Shown: piece after piece, positions 11,595 through 20,407 of the stretch
Position numbering within the stretch: the stretch's first letter is position 1
Layout: every line of letters begins with the position of its first letter
Assembly (NCBI GenBank): GCA_013214705.1
Contig: JABSRZ010000005.1
Span: forward strand, 62,001 to 126,000
Origin: Hyphomicrobiales bacterium
Lineage (GTDB): Bacteria > Pseudomonadota > Alphaproteobacteria > Rhizobiales > OSC116
Length of the DNA: 64,000 bases
Reading direction: 5' to 3'
The notes under the pieces: generated by a model
Databases searched by the model: none
What the model saw: the letters and a program-made list of their open reading frames with translations, nothing else
Told to the model about the DNA's origin: nothing
Program-made: the position numbers and the translations under genes

Positions 11595-12307
11595 TGTGCA
11601 ACCTCACTTATGGTGGCGCTTTCATCGGAACTCTTGGCAGCACCTGTGGCCACGCCTGCAATATATTTGCTCCAAATAATTTGCCGGCGTTCGGCAGAAG
11701 CGGCGCTTAAGGCCGATGGGCTAATTAAATCTTTAGGGTTAGAAATCATCGCCGCTAAGTTATTTTGATAGGCACAACCAAATGTTTGGTAATTTTTATT
11801 CAAATAATTAGTGCCCAGATTTTGGTTGCCCGCCCCACATTTTGCCACGCTGGCATAATAGCGCTTAAATTTAAGCCCCAGCCACGCTTTATCATCGCCA
11901 AACGCGTCATATTTATGGTAGCTAATGGCATTGGCGGGTATGGCGGCATCATATAATATTTGCCGCACTTTTTTGTGTGCAGCCGCCACAGCTTTGGTAT
12001 TGCTGTTGCCATTTGGTTGCCAAATCTGAAACAGGCCTTCGCCTTTGTCGATATAATCTAATATAAATTGTGCGGCCACCGCAGTTTGTACCGACGAGAG
12101 GCCACCGGCTTGCGCTGGCACCACTAAATTAACCTGTTGTTGGCCTTGTTTGACAATAATAGGGTGGTTGTTTTTGAACGCTGGTTGGCTAAGTTCGGCC
12201 ATCGACATATCCGAAGGAATGGTCTGATAACAAGCTGTTAAACCAAAACATGCTAGGGCGATGACGGAGGCTTTGCCAAATTTCTTAAGGGTAAATAATT
12301 GTTTCAT
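11591..12307 (-). CDS. cpaD: Pilus assembly lipoprotein CpaD
   Basis: A 238-residue outer-membrane-associated lipoprotein of the Tad machine. The ATG at 12307 is preceded by GGAGAA and gives a signal peptide ending in the lipobox LTAC at about residues 21-24. A longer reading from 12394 would run back into cpaC and lacks a signal peptide. The conserved CpaD tail is visible: FGCAYQNNLAAMISNPKDLI. CpaD is thought to help the CpaC secretin reach or stay in the outer membrane. It starts one base after the cpaC stop. Confidence 0.9.
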   Translation of the reverse strand: MKQLFTLKKFGKASVIALACFGLTACYQTIPSDMSMAELSQPAFKNNHPIIVKQGQQQVNLVVPAQAGGLSSVQTAVAAQFILDYIDKGEGLFQIWQPNGNSNTKAVAAAHKKVRQILYDAAIPANAISYHKYDAFGDDKAWLGLKFKRYYASVAKCGAGNQNLGTNYLNKNYQTFGCAYQNNLAAMISNPKDLISPSALSAASAERRQIIWSKYIAGVATGAAKSSDESATISEVAQ

Positions 12308-12308
12308 G

Positions 12309-13784
12309 TCATTCTCCATCCACAAAGCCGAAATCGCCAGATAATTTGCCACCATCGGCCACCCCACTTGCATCGCCTTGGCCATAAATGGCATTCATCT
12401 GCCCCATAAATGAGCCATGAAAATCATCAGTCATCACAAACCCAGAATCGGGCCGCTCTAAGTCACTCTCGGCCACAGCATCGACCAAATAAGGTGTGGC
12501 GATGATGACCAGTTCGGTTTCATTATTGATGTAATCTACACTTCTAAATAGCGTGCCTAAAATGGGAATGTCTTTAAAGAACGGGATGCCAGAAATGGTC
12601 TTTTTGGTTGATTCTTGAATCAAACCGGCCAACACCAACGACCCGCCAGACGGCAACTCGACCGTGGTCGTGGTGCGCCTGACCTTAATAGATGGCAAAG
12701 TTATATTATTGCTAATGGCAAACGCGCCTTCGGATGACACTTCGCTAACTTCGGTATTGACTTTAAGCGATATACGACCCCGATCTAGCACCACCGGGGT
12801 GAAGGTGAGGGCGACGCCAAATGGTTTATATTCGACACTAACCGTGCCGGTATCGGCATCATAACCCGATGGAATGGGAAATTCGCCACCCGCCAAAAAG
12901 CTAGCGGACTCGCCAGAAATGGCGGTTAACACCGGTTCGGCAAGGGTTTTAACCACGCCAATGGTTTCCAATGCTTTGAGAATTGAGGGTGTCGAACCAC
13001 CCAAGCCTATGCCGGCGTTTAAGCCGCCAGTGGCATTGCCCAGCGCAAACGGGTTGGCATTGGCAAAGGACACAATGGATGAACCAATGCTAGTGATTGC
13101 CGATAAATCGATGCCCAATTGTTTGACGCTATTGCGTTGCATTTCGACGATCGACACTTTAAGCATAACTTGTTCACGGGCGTTATAAGTCAGCATATTG
13201 ATGACATTTTTAGTGTCTGCACCACCTTCCGACACGCTGCCGGGGTTGATATATTTACCGGCGATAGACACCGCACGGCCAACTTGGGCGGCGCTGCGCA
13301 CCCGGCCAGAAAGCACTATATTGCCATTAATGGCTTCGACTTTAATGCGGGTTTCGGGCATTTTTGTTTTGAACAGGTTTGCCAACGCCGTTACATCGGG
13401 TTCTACATTCACAATGATATTGGCAATGCGTTTGTTACGGGCATCGAAATATATAATATTTGTCGAGCCGAAATCTTTGGCAATGATGTAAGATTTGCGC
13501 GCACTACGCGCCACAACCTCGGCAATTTCTGGGTTGCCGATCAATATATCGCGCGCGTTACGCGGCAAATCGACAATTAGAGTTTTATCTTTGCTTAGCG
13601 TGACAGAGCGGGAAACAACATTATTCGAGTTCGGAATGTTGATATAACCCTCATCTGCATTTGCATATGACGTTTGCCCCATGACCACAGCCATGGCCAA
13701 TATTGTGGCCGCCACTAAACTGATTTTTTTAACCCGCAATGTAGCCTTAATTATAAAAGCTAGCGCGGTTGATTTTATGTCCAT
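12309..13784 (-). CDS. cpaC: Tad pilus outer-membrane secretin CpaC (RcpA)
   Basis: A 491-residue secretin that forms the outer-membrane pore for Flp pili. It has a signal peptide (about residues 15-45), a pilus-formation N domain (LPRNARDILIGNPEIAEVV), a BON-like stretch (IVLSGRVRSAAQVGRAVSIA), and the C-terminal secretin domain (VEYKPFGVALTFTPVV, LPSGGSLVLAGLIQ, FFKDIPILGTLFRS). I chose the ATG at 13784 because GGTGAT lies seven bases upstream; 13796 is also possible. It is followed immediately by cpaD. Confidence 0.94.
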   Translation of the reverse strand: MDIKSTALAFIIKATLRVKKISLVAATILAMAVVMGQTSYANADEGYINIPNSNNVVSRSVTLSKDKTLIVDLPRNARDILIGNPEIAEVVARSARKSYIIAKDFGSTNIIYFDARNKRIANIIVNVEPDVTALANLFKTKMPETRIKVEAINGNIVLSGRVRSAAQVGRAVSIAGKYINPGSVSEGGADTKNVINMLTYNAREQVMLKVSIVEMQRNSVKQLGIDLSAITSIGSSIVSFANANPFALGNATGGLNAGIGLGGSTPSILKALETIGVVKTLAEPVLTAISGESASFLAGGEFPIPSGYDADTGTVSVEYKPFGVALTFTPVVLDRGRISLKVNTEVSEVSSEGAFAISNNITLPSIKVRRTTTTVELPSGGSLVLAGLIQESTKKTISGIPFFKDIPILGTLFRSVDYINNETELVIIATPYLVDAVAESDLERPDSGFVMTDDFHGSFMGQMNAIYGQGDASGVADGGKLSGDFGFVDGE

Positions 13785-13799
13785 TAATATCACCATAGA

Positions 13800-14558
13800 T
13801 TAAGACTTCCCATGACGTAATATTGTCAATTTATTCTTTTGCAACACCTGTTCTGAATTGTCCGAGTTTCGGTCTGACAGGCTGCGCAGGCTTAAAGTGA
13901 GGCTGCCTTCATTATTGGCCAATGCCAAAACTTCAGCTTGCTCGCTGCTCAGTTCCAAGGTCGCGGTTTTGCCGACCACAACTTGTTGGCCATCTTGCTC
14001 TTTAATGGTTTGGTCAATCGCCAACACTTTAACATTGACCAATATTGTGCGGGTCTGATTGCGGTCGTTATTATCTTGTTTAGTCAGCAATACATCAACC
14101 TTGTCGTTGGGCAATATAAACCCACCAGCACTGGTTTCGGGCGAAATGGGCGTGCTAATGGCACGCATACCTGGCCCCAGCAACGCTGCCATGAGACCAC
14201 CATTTTCGGGGTCGATAAGTTTGTTAAACCGCACCGGGTCTCCTTCATCTATCTGCACTCTCACCACCGAACCGACGGCTTTTGCCAGCATATCTTCGCC
14301 ACCAGACTTGACCACCATATTGTCGCGCACCATATCTTTTGGCCACGCCATCCACTCTATATCCGCTTCGGTAACCTTGTGGCCAATGGGCATGTTGCCG
14401 CTGGCCATTAACACTTCAAGGGTTTCAAAAGCCTTGACGGCCGGGCGTTCCACTGCAGTTATGGTTTGAGCGGGGCTGGTAAAAGATTTAGACAGCAGCA
14501 TGGCGCCGATGGCGGCACCAATGGCGATTACAATGATAATAATTTTCGACAAATTCAT
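13800..14558 (-). CDS. cpaB: Flp pilus assembly protein CpaB (RcpC)
   Basis: A 252-residue protein with one N-terminal membrane segment (residues 5-25) followed by a SAF domain (about 45-110, with LMASGNMPIGHKVTEADIEW) and the RcpC/CpaB domain (ISPETSAGGFILPNDKVDVLLT). In the family it acts in the periplasm together with the secretin. GAGGAT precedes the start. It sits between cpaA and cpaC. Confidence 0.93.
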   Translation of the reverse strand: MNLSKIIIIVIAIGAAIGAMLLSKSFTSPAQTITAVERPAVKAFETLEVLMASGNMPIGHKVTEADIEWMAWPKDMVRDNMVVKSGGEDMLAKAVGSVVRVQIDEGDPVRFNKLIDPENGGLMAALLGPGMRAISTPISPETSAGGFILPNDKVDVLLTKQDNNDRNQTRTILVNVKVLAIDQTIKEQDGQQVVVGKTATLELSSEQAEVLALANNEGSLTLSLRSLSDRNSDNSEQVLQKNKLTILRHGKS

Positions 14559-14609
14559 GAAACGATCCTCAATAACTCAACCAAATTGCCCAAAAATGGG
14601 CACATATAC

Positions 14610-15128
14610 CTATAACATTAGCCATTTATCTGGCGTGTATATAACCAAGCCCGCCGCACCAATGGCCACACCATATGGCATCCGCATTTCTGGCGTTACG
14701 ATGGCCTTTACCCAATTGATTTCACTAACCTTTTTTGGCAACATTTTGCCAATATTCATATAGCGGATGATCAGCAATATAATCGCAAACAACCCACCCA
14801 AAATGGCCATGATCAGTAAAAACAGCGCCGTATCTAAGCTCCAGCCCAACCAAGCGGCTATGGCTGCCACGCTTTTGGCATCGCCGCCACCAAAAAAATT
14901 CAACGCAAAAGCCCCAAAACCTATGGCCAAGGTGATGAAGGCAGCAAATAAATGCCAGCCGATGCTTACCATTGGCAAATTGACGGCAAAAATTAAACCG
15001 ATAAAACCAACCATTAGCAAAGCGTTGAGCCAATTGGGGATGGTCATAGAAAAAAAGTCGAACAAAATGATCCCTACCATGATGGCGGGAAAAAAATATC
15101 TAATAAAAATTGTTAAGGTGTCACCCAT
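14610..15128 (-). CDS. cpaA: Prepilin peptidase CpaA
   Basis: A 172-residue A24-family membrane aspartyl peptidase that trims the Flp prepilin leader. Catalytic aspartates are seen in the first loop (FDFFSMTIPNWLN) and in the GxGD motif (GGGDAKSVAA). It has about five or six membrane segments. The ATG at 15128 has GAGGGA upstream; the ATG at 15146 does not. It lacks the N-terminal methylase domain of PilD, as is usual for CpaA. Confidence 0.93.
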   Translation of the reverse strand: MGDTLTIFIRYFFPAIMVGIILFDFFSMTIPNWLNALLMVGFIGLIFAVNLPMVSIGWHLFAAFITLAIGFGAFALNFFGGGDAKSVAAIAAWLGWSLDTALFLLIMAILGGLFAIILLIIRYMNIGKMLPKKVSEINWVKAIVTPEMRMPYGVAIGAAGLVIYTPDKWLML

Positions 15129-15235
15129 TAGTCCCTCATAAAACATTCAATTGAGGAAAATATCGCATGTTATGGTAAAGCATTCCTTAACATAACCAGA
15201 CAATAGGTGGGATAAGTTAGCTATTTATAAAGCCC

Positions 15236-15266
15236 AAAAAAACGGCACCAGAAAGCTGATGCCGTT
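15236..15266 (-). terminator. Rho-independent terminator after flp
   Basis: On the minus strand an 11-bp stem (AACGGCATCAG paired with CTGGTGCCGTT, one G-T pair) closes a four-base loop and is followed by a run of seven T. It lies 32 bases after the flp stop. It would let most flp transcripts end here while some read through into cpaA, which fits the need for far more pilin than machine. Confidence 0.9.
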
Positions 15267-15297
15267 AAATGTGAATAATCACAATGTTTATTGAACG

Positions 15298-15462
15298 CTA
15301 TTTGATAGCTGTTTCAATAGCTTTGAAATTCGTATCTAGGGTTGTACCTAGCGAATTAACGGCAGCGATAATCGCCACAGCAATACCAGCTGCAATTAGG
15401 CCATATTCAATAGCCGTTGCGCCAGATTCATCTTTAAGAAAACGAGAAACTAATTTTGTCAT
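15298..15462 (-). CDS. flp: Flp/Fap-type pilin
   Basis: A 54-residue prepilin, the structural subunit of the Flp pilus. A short positively charged leader (MTKLVSRFLKDESG) is followed by ATAIEYGLIAAGIAVAIIAAV, with the peptidase site after the Gly before Ala-Thr-Ala and the Flp hallmark Glu-Tyr. The ATG at 15462 has GGAG seven bases upstream. It is the first gene of the cpa/tad operon and is separated from cpaA by a strong terminator. Confidence 0.95.
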   Translation of the reverse strand: MTKLVSRFLKDESGATAIEYGLIAAGIAVAIIAAVNSLGTTLDTNFKAIETAIK

Positions 15463-15988
15463 AATATACTCCATACACAATATTTTTGTTAAGCACCGTC
15501 CAAAATTAAGCATTAACCTCAGAACAACTTCAATATATATGCCAAGTATTACCGACTCATTAATCGCAATAATCAAATAGTATCGATTCTATTTTGAGCT
15601 TAAATTCAAGATTTATTTAAATATATTATAGTTATAGTTTATTTAAACTGGTTAAAAATTGGTTAATCAACCAGAAATTCAAAGTCAAAATGAGTTAATA
15701 TTTTGTTAATTGCCATTTGAACCCAAAAACTGAGCAATTAAAGCTATGACTTTGGCCAAAATTAGCCAAAAATCCGTGCAATTTTGTCGTCTTTTTGCGC
15801 CCTACGCACAAATTAATTGGGATATGTGTTTTTTTGAAACAATCTTATCAAATATTTGCAATTCGTTCACCTTTAGACATTACAAATAAAGGGTGAAATT
15901 TTGCAATTTTTAGCCAATTTGCCTAGAAATCTGCCATTTTGGGTATGAATTTGGGCATATGCGCAGATATTTCGGCATATAGCAGGGT
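15463..15988. other. AT-rich divergent intergenic region
   Basis: About 525 bases without a gene lie between flp and the divergent secretin-N-domain gene. The stretch is very AT-rich, especially 15590-15720, with runs of A and T and several GCCAAAA/TTTTGGC-like words. It must hold the promoters of both transcription units. I see no convincing sigma-70 hexamer pair, RNA gene or open frame. Confidence 0.6.
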
Positions 15989-16030
15989 TTTACAAAGTAA
16001 TTTACAGAGTGATTTACAAAGGGTGTTTAC
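15989..16030 (+). repeat. 12-base direct repeats ending at a start codon
   Basis: Three and a half imperfect tandem units of 12 bases: TTTACAAAGTAA, TTTACAGAGTGA, TTTACAAAGGGTG and TTTAC, directly followed by the ATG at 16031. The third unit carries the likely ribosome binding site (AAGGGTG). The repeats could be binding sites for a regulator or a translation signal; the sequence does not tell which. Confidence 0.75.
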
Positions 16031-16663
16031 ATGTTTGCGGTAAAATTAGTGACATTGACAATGCGATTGGCAGCCACAGGAATGATGGCTAGACAATTGG
16101 CAAAAATTACCATTTCTAGCTTGGCCATTGCGGCAGCGATTCAAACGGCCAACGCCGAAACCTTGCGTATAGAAGTGAATAAAGCCAGCATATTGCAACT
16201 TAACGAAACCCCCACCACCATTATCATCGGCAACCCAGCGCTTGCAGACGTCACCCCGCAAGATAACAATTTGCTAGTATTGGTGGGCAAAGCCAGTGGC
16301 CGCACCAACATCATAATATTAGATGCCGCCGGTAACATTATGCATAATTATGACATTGCCGTTCAAGAGGAACAATCGGGCAATTTGACTATGTTTAGGG
16401 CAGGCGCTCAATGGACATATTCTTGTTCGCCATATTGTGAGCGGGTGGTAAACCCCAATGATGACCCCGAAGCGTTTGGCGCCAATTTAGGCCAAGTGAT
16501 GAGCAAAATGCAACAAATGACCGTTGCGGCGCAAGAGGCCGCGGCCAGCATTAGTTCAGAGGTCAGCTCAACCATTAGCGGCGGCGTAGCCTCAACCGGC
16601 GGCATAACCCCATTGGCTCAACTGCCTGAATTGCAAACATTTACAATATTGCCACCCGATTGA
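16031..16663 (+). CDS. Secreted protein with pilus-formation (secretin N) domain
   Basis: A 210-residue protein with a signal peptide (AIAAAIQTANA at about residues 32-42) and a domain resembling the N-terminal region of CpaC-type secretins (pilus formation protein N-terminal family): residues 45-115 with NETPTTIIIGNPALADVT and GKASGRTNIIILDAAGN. No secretin pore domain follows. The tail (residues 150-210) is rich in Ser, Ala and Gly. It is divergent from flp, so it probably works in the periplasm with the Tad machine; the exact role is unknown. Confidence 0.8.
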   Translation: MFAVKLVTLTMRLAATGMMARQLAKITISSLAIAAAIQTANAETLRIEVNKASILQLNETPTTIIIGNPALADVTPQDNNLLVLVGKASGRTNIIILDAAGNIMHNYDIAVQEEQSGNLTMFRAGAQWTYSCSPYCERVVNPNDDPEAFGANLGQVMSKMQQMTVAAQEAAASISSEVSSTISGGVASTGGITPLAQLPELQTFTILPPD

Positions 16664-16681
16664 AGATAGCGGCAGTTTCTT

Positions 16682-17419
16682 ATGTATAGATATAAACTAA
16701 CCATAGAATATAATGGCGCGGCATTTTTTGGCTGGCAAATTCAAGACCATGGCACAACTGTGCAAGGCCAAATAGAAGCCGCCTTGGCAAAATTTACCCA
16801 ACAACAACCGCGCGTAAACGGCTCTGGCCGTACAGATTCAGGCGTACATGCCTTGGGCCAAGTGGCCCATTTTGAGCTGACAAAACAATGGCCACCAGCC
16901 AAAATCCGTGAGGCGCTAAATTTTCACCTAAAGCCAGACGCCATATCCATTTTGTTGGTCGAAGCTGTTGATGATCAATTTGACGCGAGATTTGCCGCCA
17001 AACAGCGACATTATATATACCGCATTATAAATAGGCGTGCGCCCTTGGCTATCGACAAAGGCTTAGCCTGGCATGTGCAACAGCCATTAGACATTAAATT
17101 AATGCAACAAGCGGCACAATATTTGGTCGGCCATCATGATTTCACCACTTTTAGAAGTGTACATTGCCAAGCTAAATCGCCAATAAAAACTGTCGATAAA
17201 GTTGAGGTAACTGGCGATGGGGAAGATATTGAAATTGAGGTTTCGGCGCGCTCATTCATGCACAATCAGGTCAGGTCATTTGTTGGTAGCTTAAAAAATG
17301 TTGGCGAAGGCCGTTGGCCGCCAGAGCAAATGCAAACAGCTTTGCAAGCCTGCGACCGGCAACAATGTGGTGAAGTGGCGCCAGCCTTAGGGCTTTATTT
17401 GGTGCAAATAGACTATTAA
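16682..17419 (+). CDS. truA: tRNA pseudouridine(38-40) synthase
   Basis: A 245-residue TruA that isomerises uridines 38-40 in the tRNA anticodon stem. Visible are YKLTIEYNGAAFFGWQIQ at the N terminus, the catalytic Asp in GSGRTDSGVHALGQVAHF, RHYIYRI, and the C-terminal SFMHNQVRSFVGSLKNVGEG. Length is normal. It starts 18 bases after the preceding gene and is probably cotranscribed with it. Confidence 0.95.
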   Translation: MYRYKLTIEYNGAAFFGWQIQDHGTTVQGQIEAALAKFTQQQPRVNGSGRTDSGVHALGQVAHFELTKQWPPAKIREALNFHLKPDAISILLVEAVDDQFDARFAAKQRHYIYRIINRRAPLAIDKGLAWHVQQPLDIKLMQQAAQYLVGHHDFTTFRSVHCQAKSPIKTVDKVEVTGDGEDIEIEVSARSFMHNQVRSFVGSLKNVGEGRWPPEQMQTALQACDRQQCGEVAPALGLYLVQIDY

Positions 17420-17444
17420 GCTAAGGGCGCGCGGAACTCGCTCA

Positions 17445-17819
17445 TTAGTCGCAATAATCATCGACAATGCCACACATATTTGAACTGATATTTGTAATCG
17501 GTTGATTGGCAAAATCGACCAGTGTGAACAGAAAATCTTGATCGCGGTGTTTTACAAATATGAACGCTTCGCGACCTGTTTTGCAAATTATTTTTCGGTA
17601 GCCCAAACTATCGTCACTATAAGTTATTGAATTGTTTTTATTCCATCGACTCGACATATATATAGTGGTCTCGCAATTTGCGGCCCGTGGCAGTTTGGGG
17701 CTGCTTGAGCTTTCTTCGGCGTGAGCCCGCGGTGCAAATGCCGCCATGGCAAAAATCGCAATGGCGATTGCTAATATAAAAGTTGTTTTAAATGCCCCCC
17801 AAATACGTAAATTGTTCAT
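17445..17819 (-). CDS. Hypothetical secreted protein
   Basis: A 124-residue protein that I do not recognise. It has a clear signal peptide (TFILAIAIAIFAMAAFAPRAHA) and a mature part with four cysteines (one near the new N terminus, one in KIICKTG, two at the end in NMCGIVDDYC), so disulfides in the periplasm are plausible. The ATG at 17819 has GAGGAT five bases upstream. It lies between truA and the tadD-like gene, convergent with truA; a link to pili is only by position. Confidence 0.65.
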   Translation of the reverse strand: MNNLRIWGAFKTTFILAIAIAIFAMAAFAPRAHAEESSSSPKLPRAANCETTIYMSSRWNKNNSITYSDDSLGYRKIICKTGREAFIFVKHRDQDFLFTLVDFANQPITNISSNMCGIVDDYCD

Positions 17820-17924
17820 GACATCCTCATCACCAAGTTTTAATAAACTTAACAATATTGGTTAATTATGTCTTAATTGAGGTGACGACAAGTGTATCTA
17901 TAGTTGTATCGTCAAAATTACTTA

Positions 17925-18731
17925 CTATTTGTCCCCGTTTATCTTTTTCAATTGCGCTATATTTTCATCAACTTGGCTAAGTGGCAAATCTTTTAAGAAT
18001 ATTTTCCGCGCCAATATATATTTGCCCTGCAAACCCAATACAAATGCGTAATTTTGCCGCATTTGCCGCGTGGCCTCAGGGTGGTTGACAGCAATGGCTA
18101 GGTGTTTTTCGGCCAAAATAAGCTGCCGATCAAGCATGTAGGTGACGCCTAGATTGGTTTGTATGCTTGGCTCATTTGGGGCTAATTTTAACGCTTGTTT
18201 AAAACTATCTAAGGCCAGTGTTTTCTCGCCCATTTTGCTATGTATGCTGCCAATGTCATTATATAAGCGCCAGTCTTTCGGGCGGTTTTTAATGGCCAAA
18301 TTCATTTTGCGCAAAGCCGGGCCAACCAAGCCTTGCTTGCTTAGCGCTTTGGCTTGGGCGCGTAAAATGTCCGAATTATTTGGGTATATTAACAAACCAT
18401 CGGTTAAAATTTTAGTGGCGCGGGTGTCGCTGCCAATGGAGGCCAAGGCTTTTGCATAACCCAAAATATTAACAATATCTGTGGGTTTGGCGTCATAGGC
18501 GTCGCTCCACAATTGGGTGGCTCTAAAGGCTTGCGCTTGTTGGTCCGTGGCCGCATCGCCGGTGGATACCAGCTGGGTTTGGGCTTGTTGTGACGGGTTT
18601 GAGACGCTGGTGCAGGCGGATAAAACCACCATGGCTGCGCCAATTAGCCAATATCTACCTGTGGCGACCAAGGCGTTATTTGTCAACTGCCTGCTGGGCA
18701 TTGTTGCGATATGAGTTATAGTGTGTTTCAT
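17925..18731 (-). CDS. tadD: TPR lipoprotein of the TadD type
   Basis: A 268-residue protein with an N-terminal membrane stretch ending in the lipobox VLSAC near residue 39, then TPR repeats from about 65 to 240 (WRLYNDIGSIHSKMGEKTLA; PNEPSIQTNLGVTYMLDRQL). TadD acts as the pilotin-like lipoprotein of Flp pilus systems. It lies near the cpa/tad locus but on its own. Other TPR lipoproteins cannot be excluded. Confidence 0.75.
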   Translation of the reverse strand: MKHTITHIATMPSRQLTNNALVATGRYWLIGAAMVVLSACTSVSNPSQQAQTQLVSTGDAATDQQAQAFRATQLWSDAYDAKPTDIVNILGYAKALASIGSDTRATKILTDGLLIYPNNSDILRAQAKALSKQGLVGPALRKMNLAIKNRPKDWRLYNDIGSIHSKMGEKTLALDSFKQALKLAPNEPSIQTNLGVTYMLDRQLILAEKHLAIAVNHPEATRQMRQNYAFVLGLQGKYILARKIFLKDLPLSQVDENIAQLKKINGDK

Positions 18732-18866
18732 AAATTATTATTGGCAAACCAAGCCAACGACCATTATTTTATCTATCCCTATAATGTCTAGAGATTGTCA
18801 ATAAAGTGTTAACCATAAATAAATTATAAACAATCCTTACATTTAGTTGTTGTTGTGGAGACAAAA

Positions 18867-20297
18867 ATGAAATTGCTAACAAAATCTGAAATTAAAACCC
18901 AGCCCGTTCCGGTTAAATTACTGTCTATAGATGGGCTAGAAAACATTCAAGCCGAGGTACCAAACCACGCCAAATGGCTGGATTTAAACAATTTCACCGC
19001 CGCAGAAGGCGAGTTGGCCATCATCCAAAATTCATCTGGCGGCATAGAGCAAGTCTATTTTGGCATGGGCGCGCAGTTAACCGATATATTTGAATTCAGC
19101 GACCCATTTAATATGGCCAAACTTAAACAATTGCCAGACGGTGTTTATTGCCTAGATGATAAGTTGCAAAATGCCGACATTGCTTATTTTGCTTTTGCCT
19201 TAGCCGGATATAAATTTGACCGCTATAAAAAACCCGACCATGAGGCCGCATCTAATGTGCAACTGGTGGTCTCAGATGATGTGGATCTAGCCGCCATATT
19301 GACCCAAGTTAAAGCGGTTGGCATAACCCGCGATTTGGTCAACACACCGGCAAATGATTTAGGCCCCGAGCAATTAGCGCAAGCGGTAAAACAAGTGAGT
19401 GATGAATTTGGCGCTACCTATAACGAGCTAGTCGGCGATGAATTGCTCGACAAAGGCTTTAACCTCATCCACACCGTTGGCCGCGCGGCCGATTTTGCAG
19501 CTGGCAGGGCGCCGCGGTTTGTCGAGCTGAATTGGCAAGCCACAAATGCAGATAAAGCCGCTGGCAAAGATTTGCCGCAGCTCACATTGGTGGGCAAAGG
19601 CGTGGTCTTTGACACGGGCGGGTTGGATTTAAAATCTGCAGCTGGCATGTTGACGATGAAAAAAGACATGGGCGGCGCGGCCAATGTCATTGGCTTGGCG
19701 CATATGATTATGGCAGCCAATTTGCCAGTGAAGTTAACTTTATTGGTCGGCGCGGTGGAAAACTCGGTCGCGGCCAACGCTTATAGGCCTTCAGATGTGC
19801 TAAAATCTTACCATGGCATCAGCATTGAAATTGGCAATACCGACGCCGAGGGCCGGTTGGTATTGGCTGACTTATTGGCTTATGCCGACGAAAAATCGCC
19901 AGATTTGTTAATCGATATGGCAACCTTAACCGGCGCAGCCCGGGTGGCAGTGGGCCCCGAAATAGCGGCGTATTTTACCGATGATGATGAGCTGTCAGCC
20001 TTGCTAAACGCCCACTCAGCCAAGGTTTTTGACCCCATATGGCAAATGCCATTGCATAAGCCCTATCTCAAAACCATGAATAGCAGAGTCGCCGATATGA
20101 ACAATATTTCATCGATGCCATTGGCTGGTGCGACCACGGCGGCATTATTTTTAAAATGCTTTGTTAAAGATGCCAAAAGCTACATCCATTGGGACATTAA
20201 TTCGTGGAATATAACCGATAGACCAGCGCGGCCAATTGGCGGTGATGCCCAAGGCATCAGAGCTATATTTTCGATGTTAAAACAGAAATATACATAG
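18867..20297 (+). CDS. M17 leucyl aminopeptidase family protein
   Basis: A 476-residue cytosolic metallo-aminopeptidase that removes N-terminal residues from peptides. The family signature NTDAEGRLVLADLL is present, along with GKGVVFDTGGLDLKSAAGM (metal and lysine ligands) and DLVNTPANDLGPEQL. The N-terminal domain is diverged from PepA, as is common for the PepB-like alphaproteobacterial group. GGAGA lies upstream of the ATG at 18867. It converges on the ABC permease across a strong hairpin. Confidence 0.92.
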   Translation: MKLLTKSEIKTQPVPVKLLSIDGLENIQAEVPNHAKWLDLNNFTAAEGELAIIQNSSGGIEQVYFGMGAQLTDIFEFSDPFNMAKLKQLPDGVYCLDDKLQNADIAYFAFALAGYKFDRYKKPDHEAASNVQLVVSDDVDLAAILTQVKAVGITRDLVNTPANDLGPEQLAQAVKQVSDEFGATYNELVGDELLDKGFNLIHTVGRAADFAAGRAPRFVELNWQATNADKAAGKDLPQLTLVGKGVVFDTGGLDLKSAAGMLTMKKDMGGAANVIGLAHMIMAANLPVKLTLLVGAVENSVAANAYRPSDVLKSYHGISIEIGNTDAEGRLVLADLLAYADEKSPDLLIDMATLTGAARVAVGPEIAAYFTDDDELSALLNAHSAKVFDPIWQMPLHKPYLKTMNSRVADMNNISSMPLAGATTAALFLKCFVKDAKSYIHWDINSWNITDRPARPIGGDAQGIRAIFSMLKQKYT

Positions 20298-20330
20298 TTA
20301 ATAAAACCTTAACTTGCTAGCAAGCAGAGC

Positions 20331-20366
20331 CTATAGCTAGCGCAAATTTATTTGTGCCAGCTATAG
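20331..20366. terminator. Long hairpin between convergent genes
   Basis: CTATAGCT pairs with AGCTATAG, and after one mismatch GCGCAAAT pairs with ATTTGTGC around a two-base loop, giving 16 bp of stem. It lies between the aminopeptidase stop and the convergent ABC permease stop, and probably ends transcription from both sides, although the T-runs are short. Confidence 0.65.
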
Positions 20367-20407
20367 ATGATTTTCGCTTAATATAGATTTGCAAATCATC
20401 CACGCGG

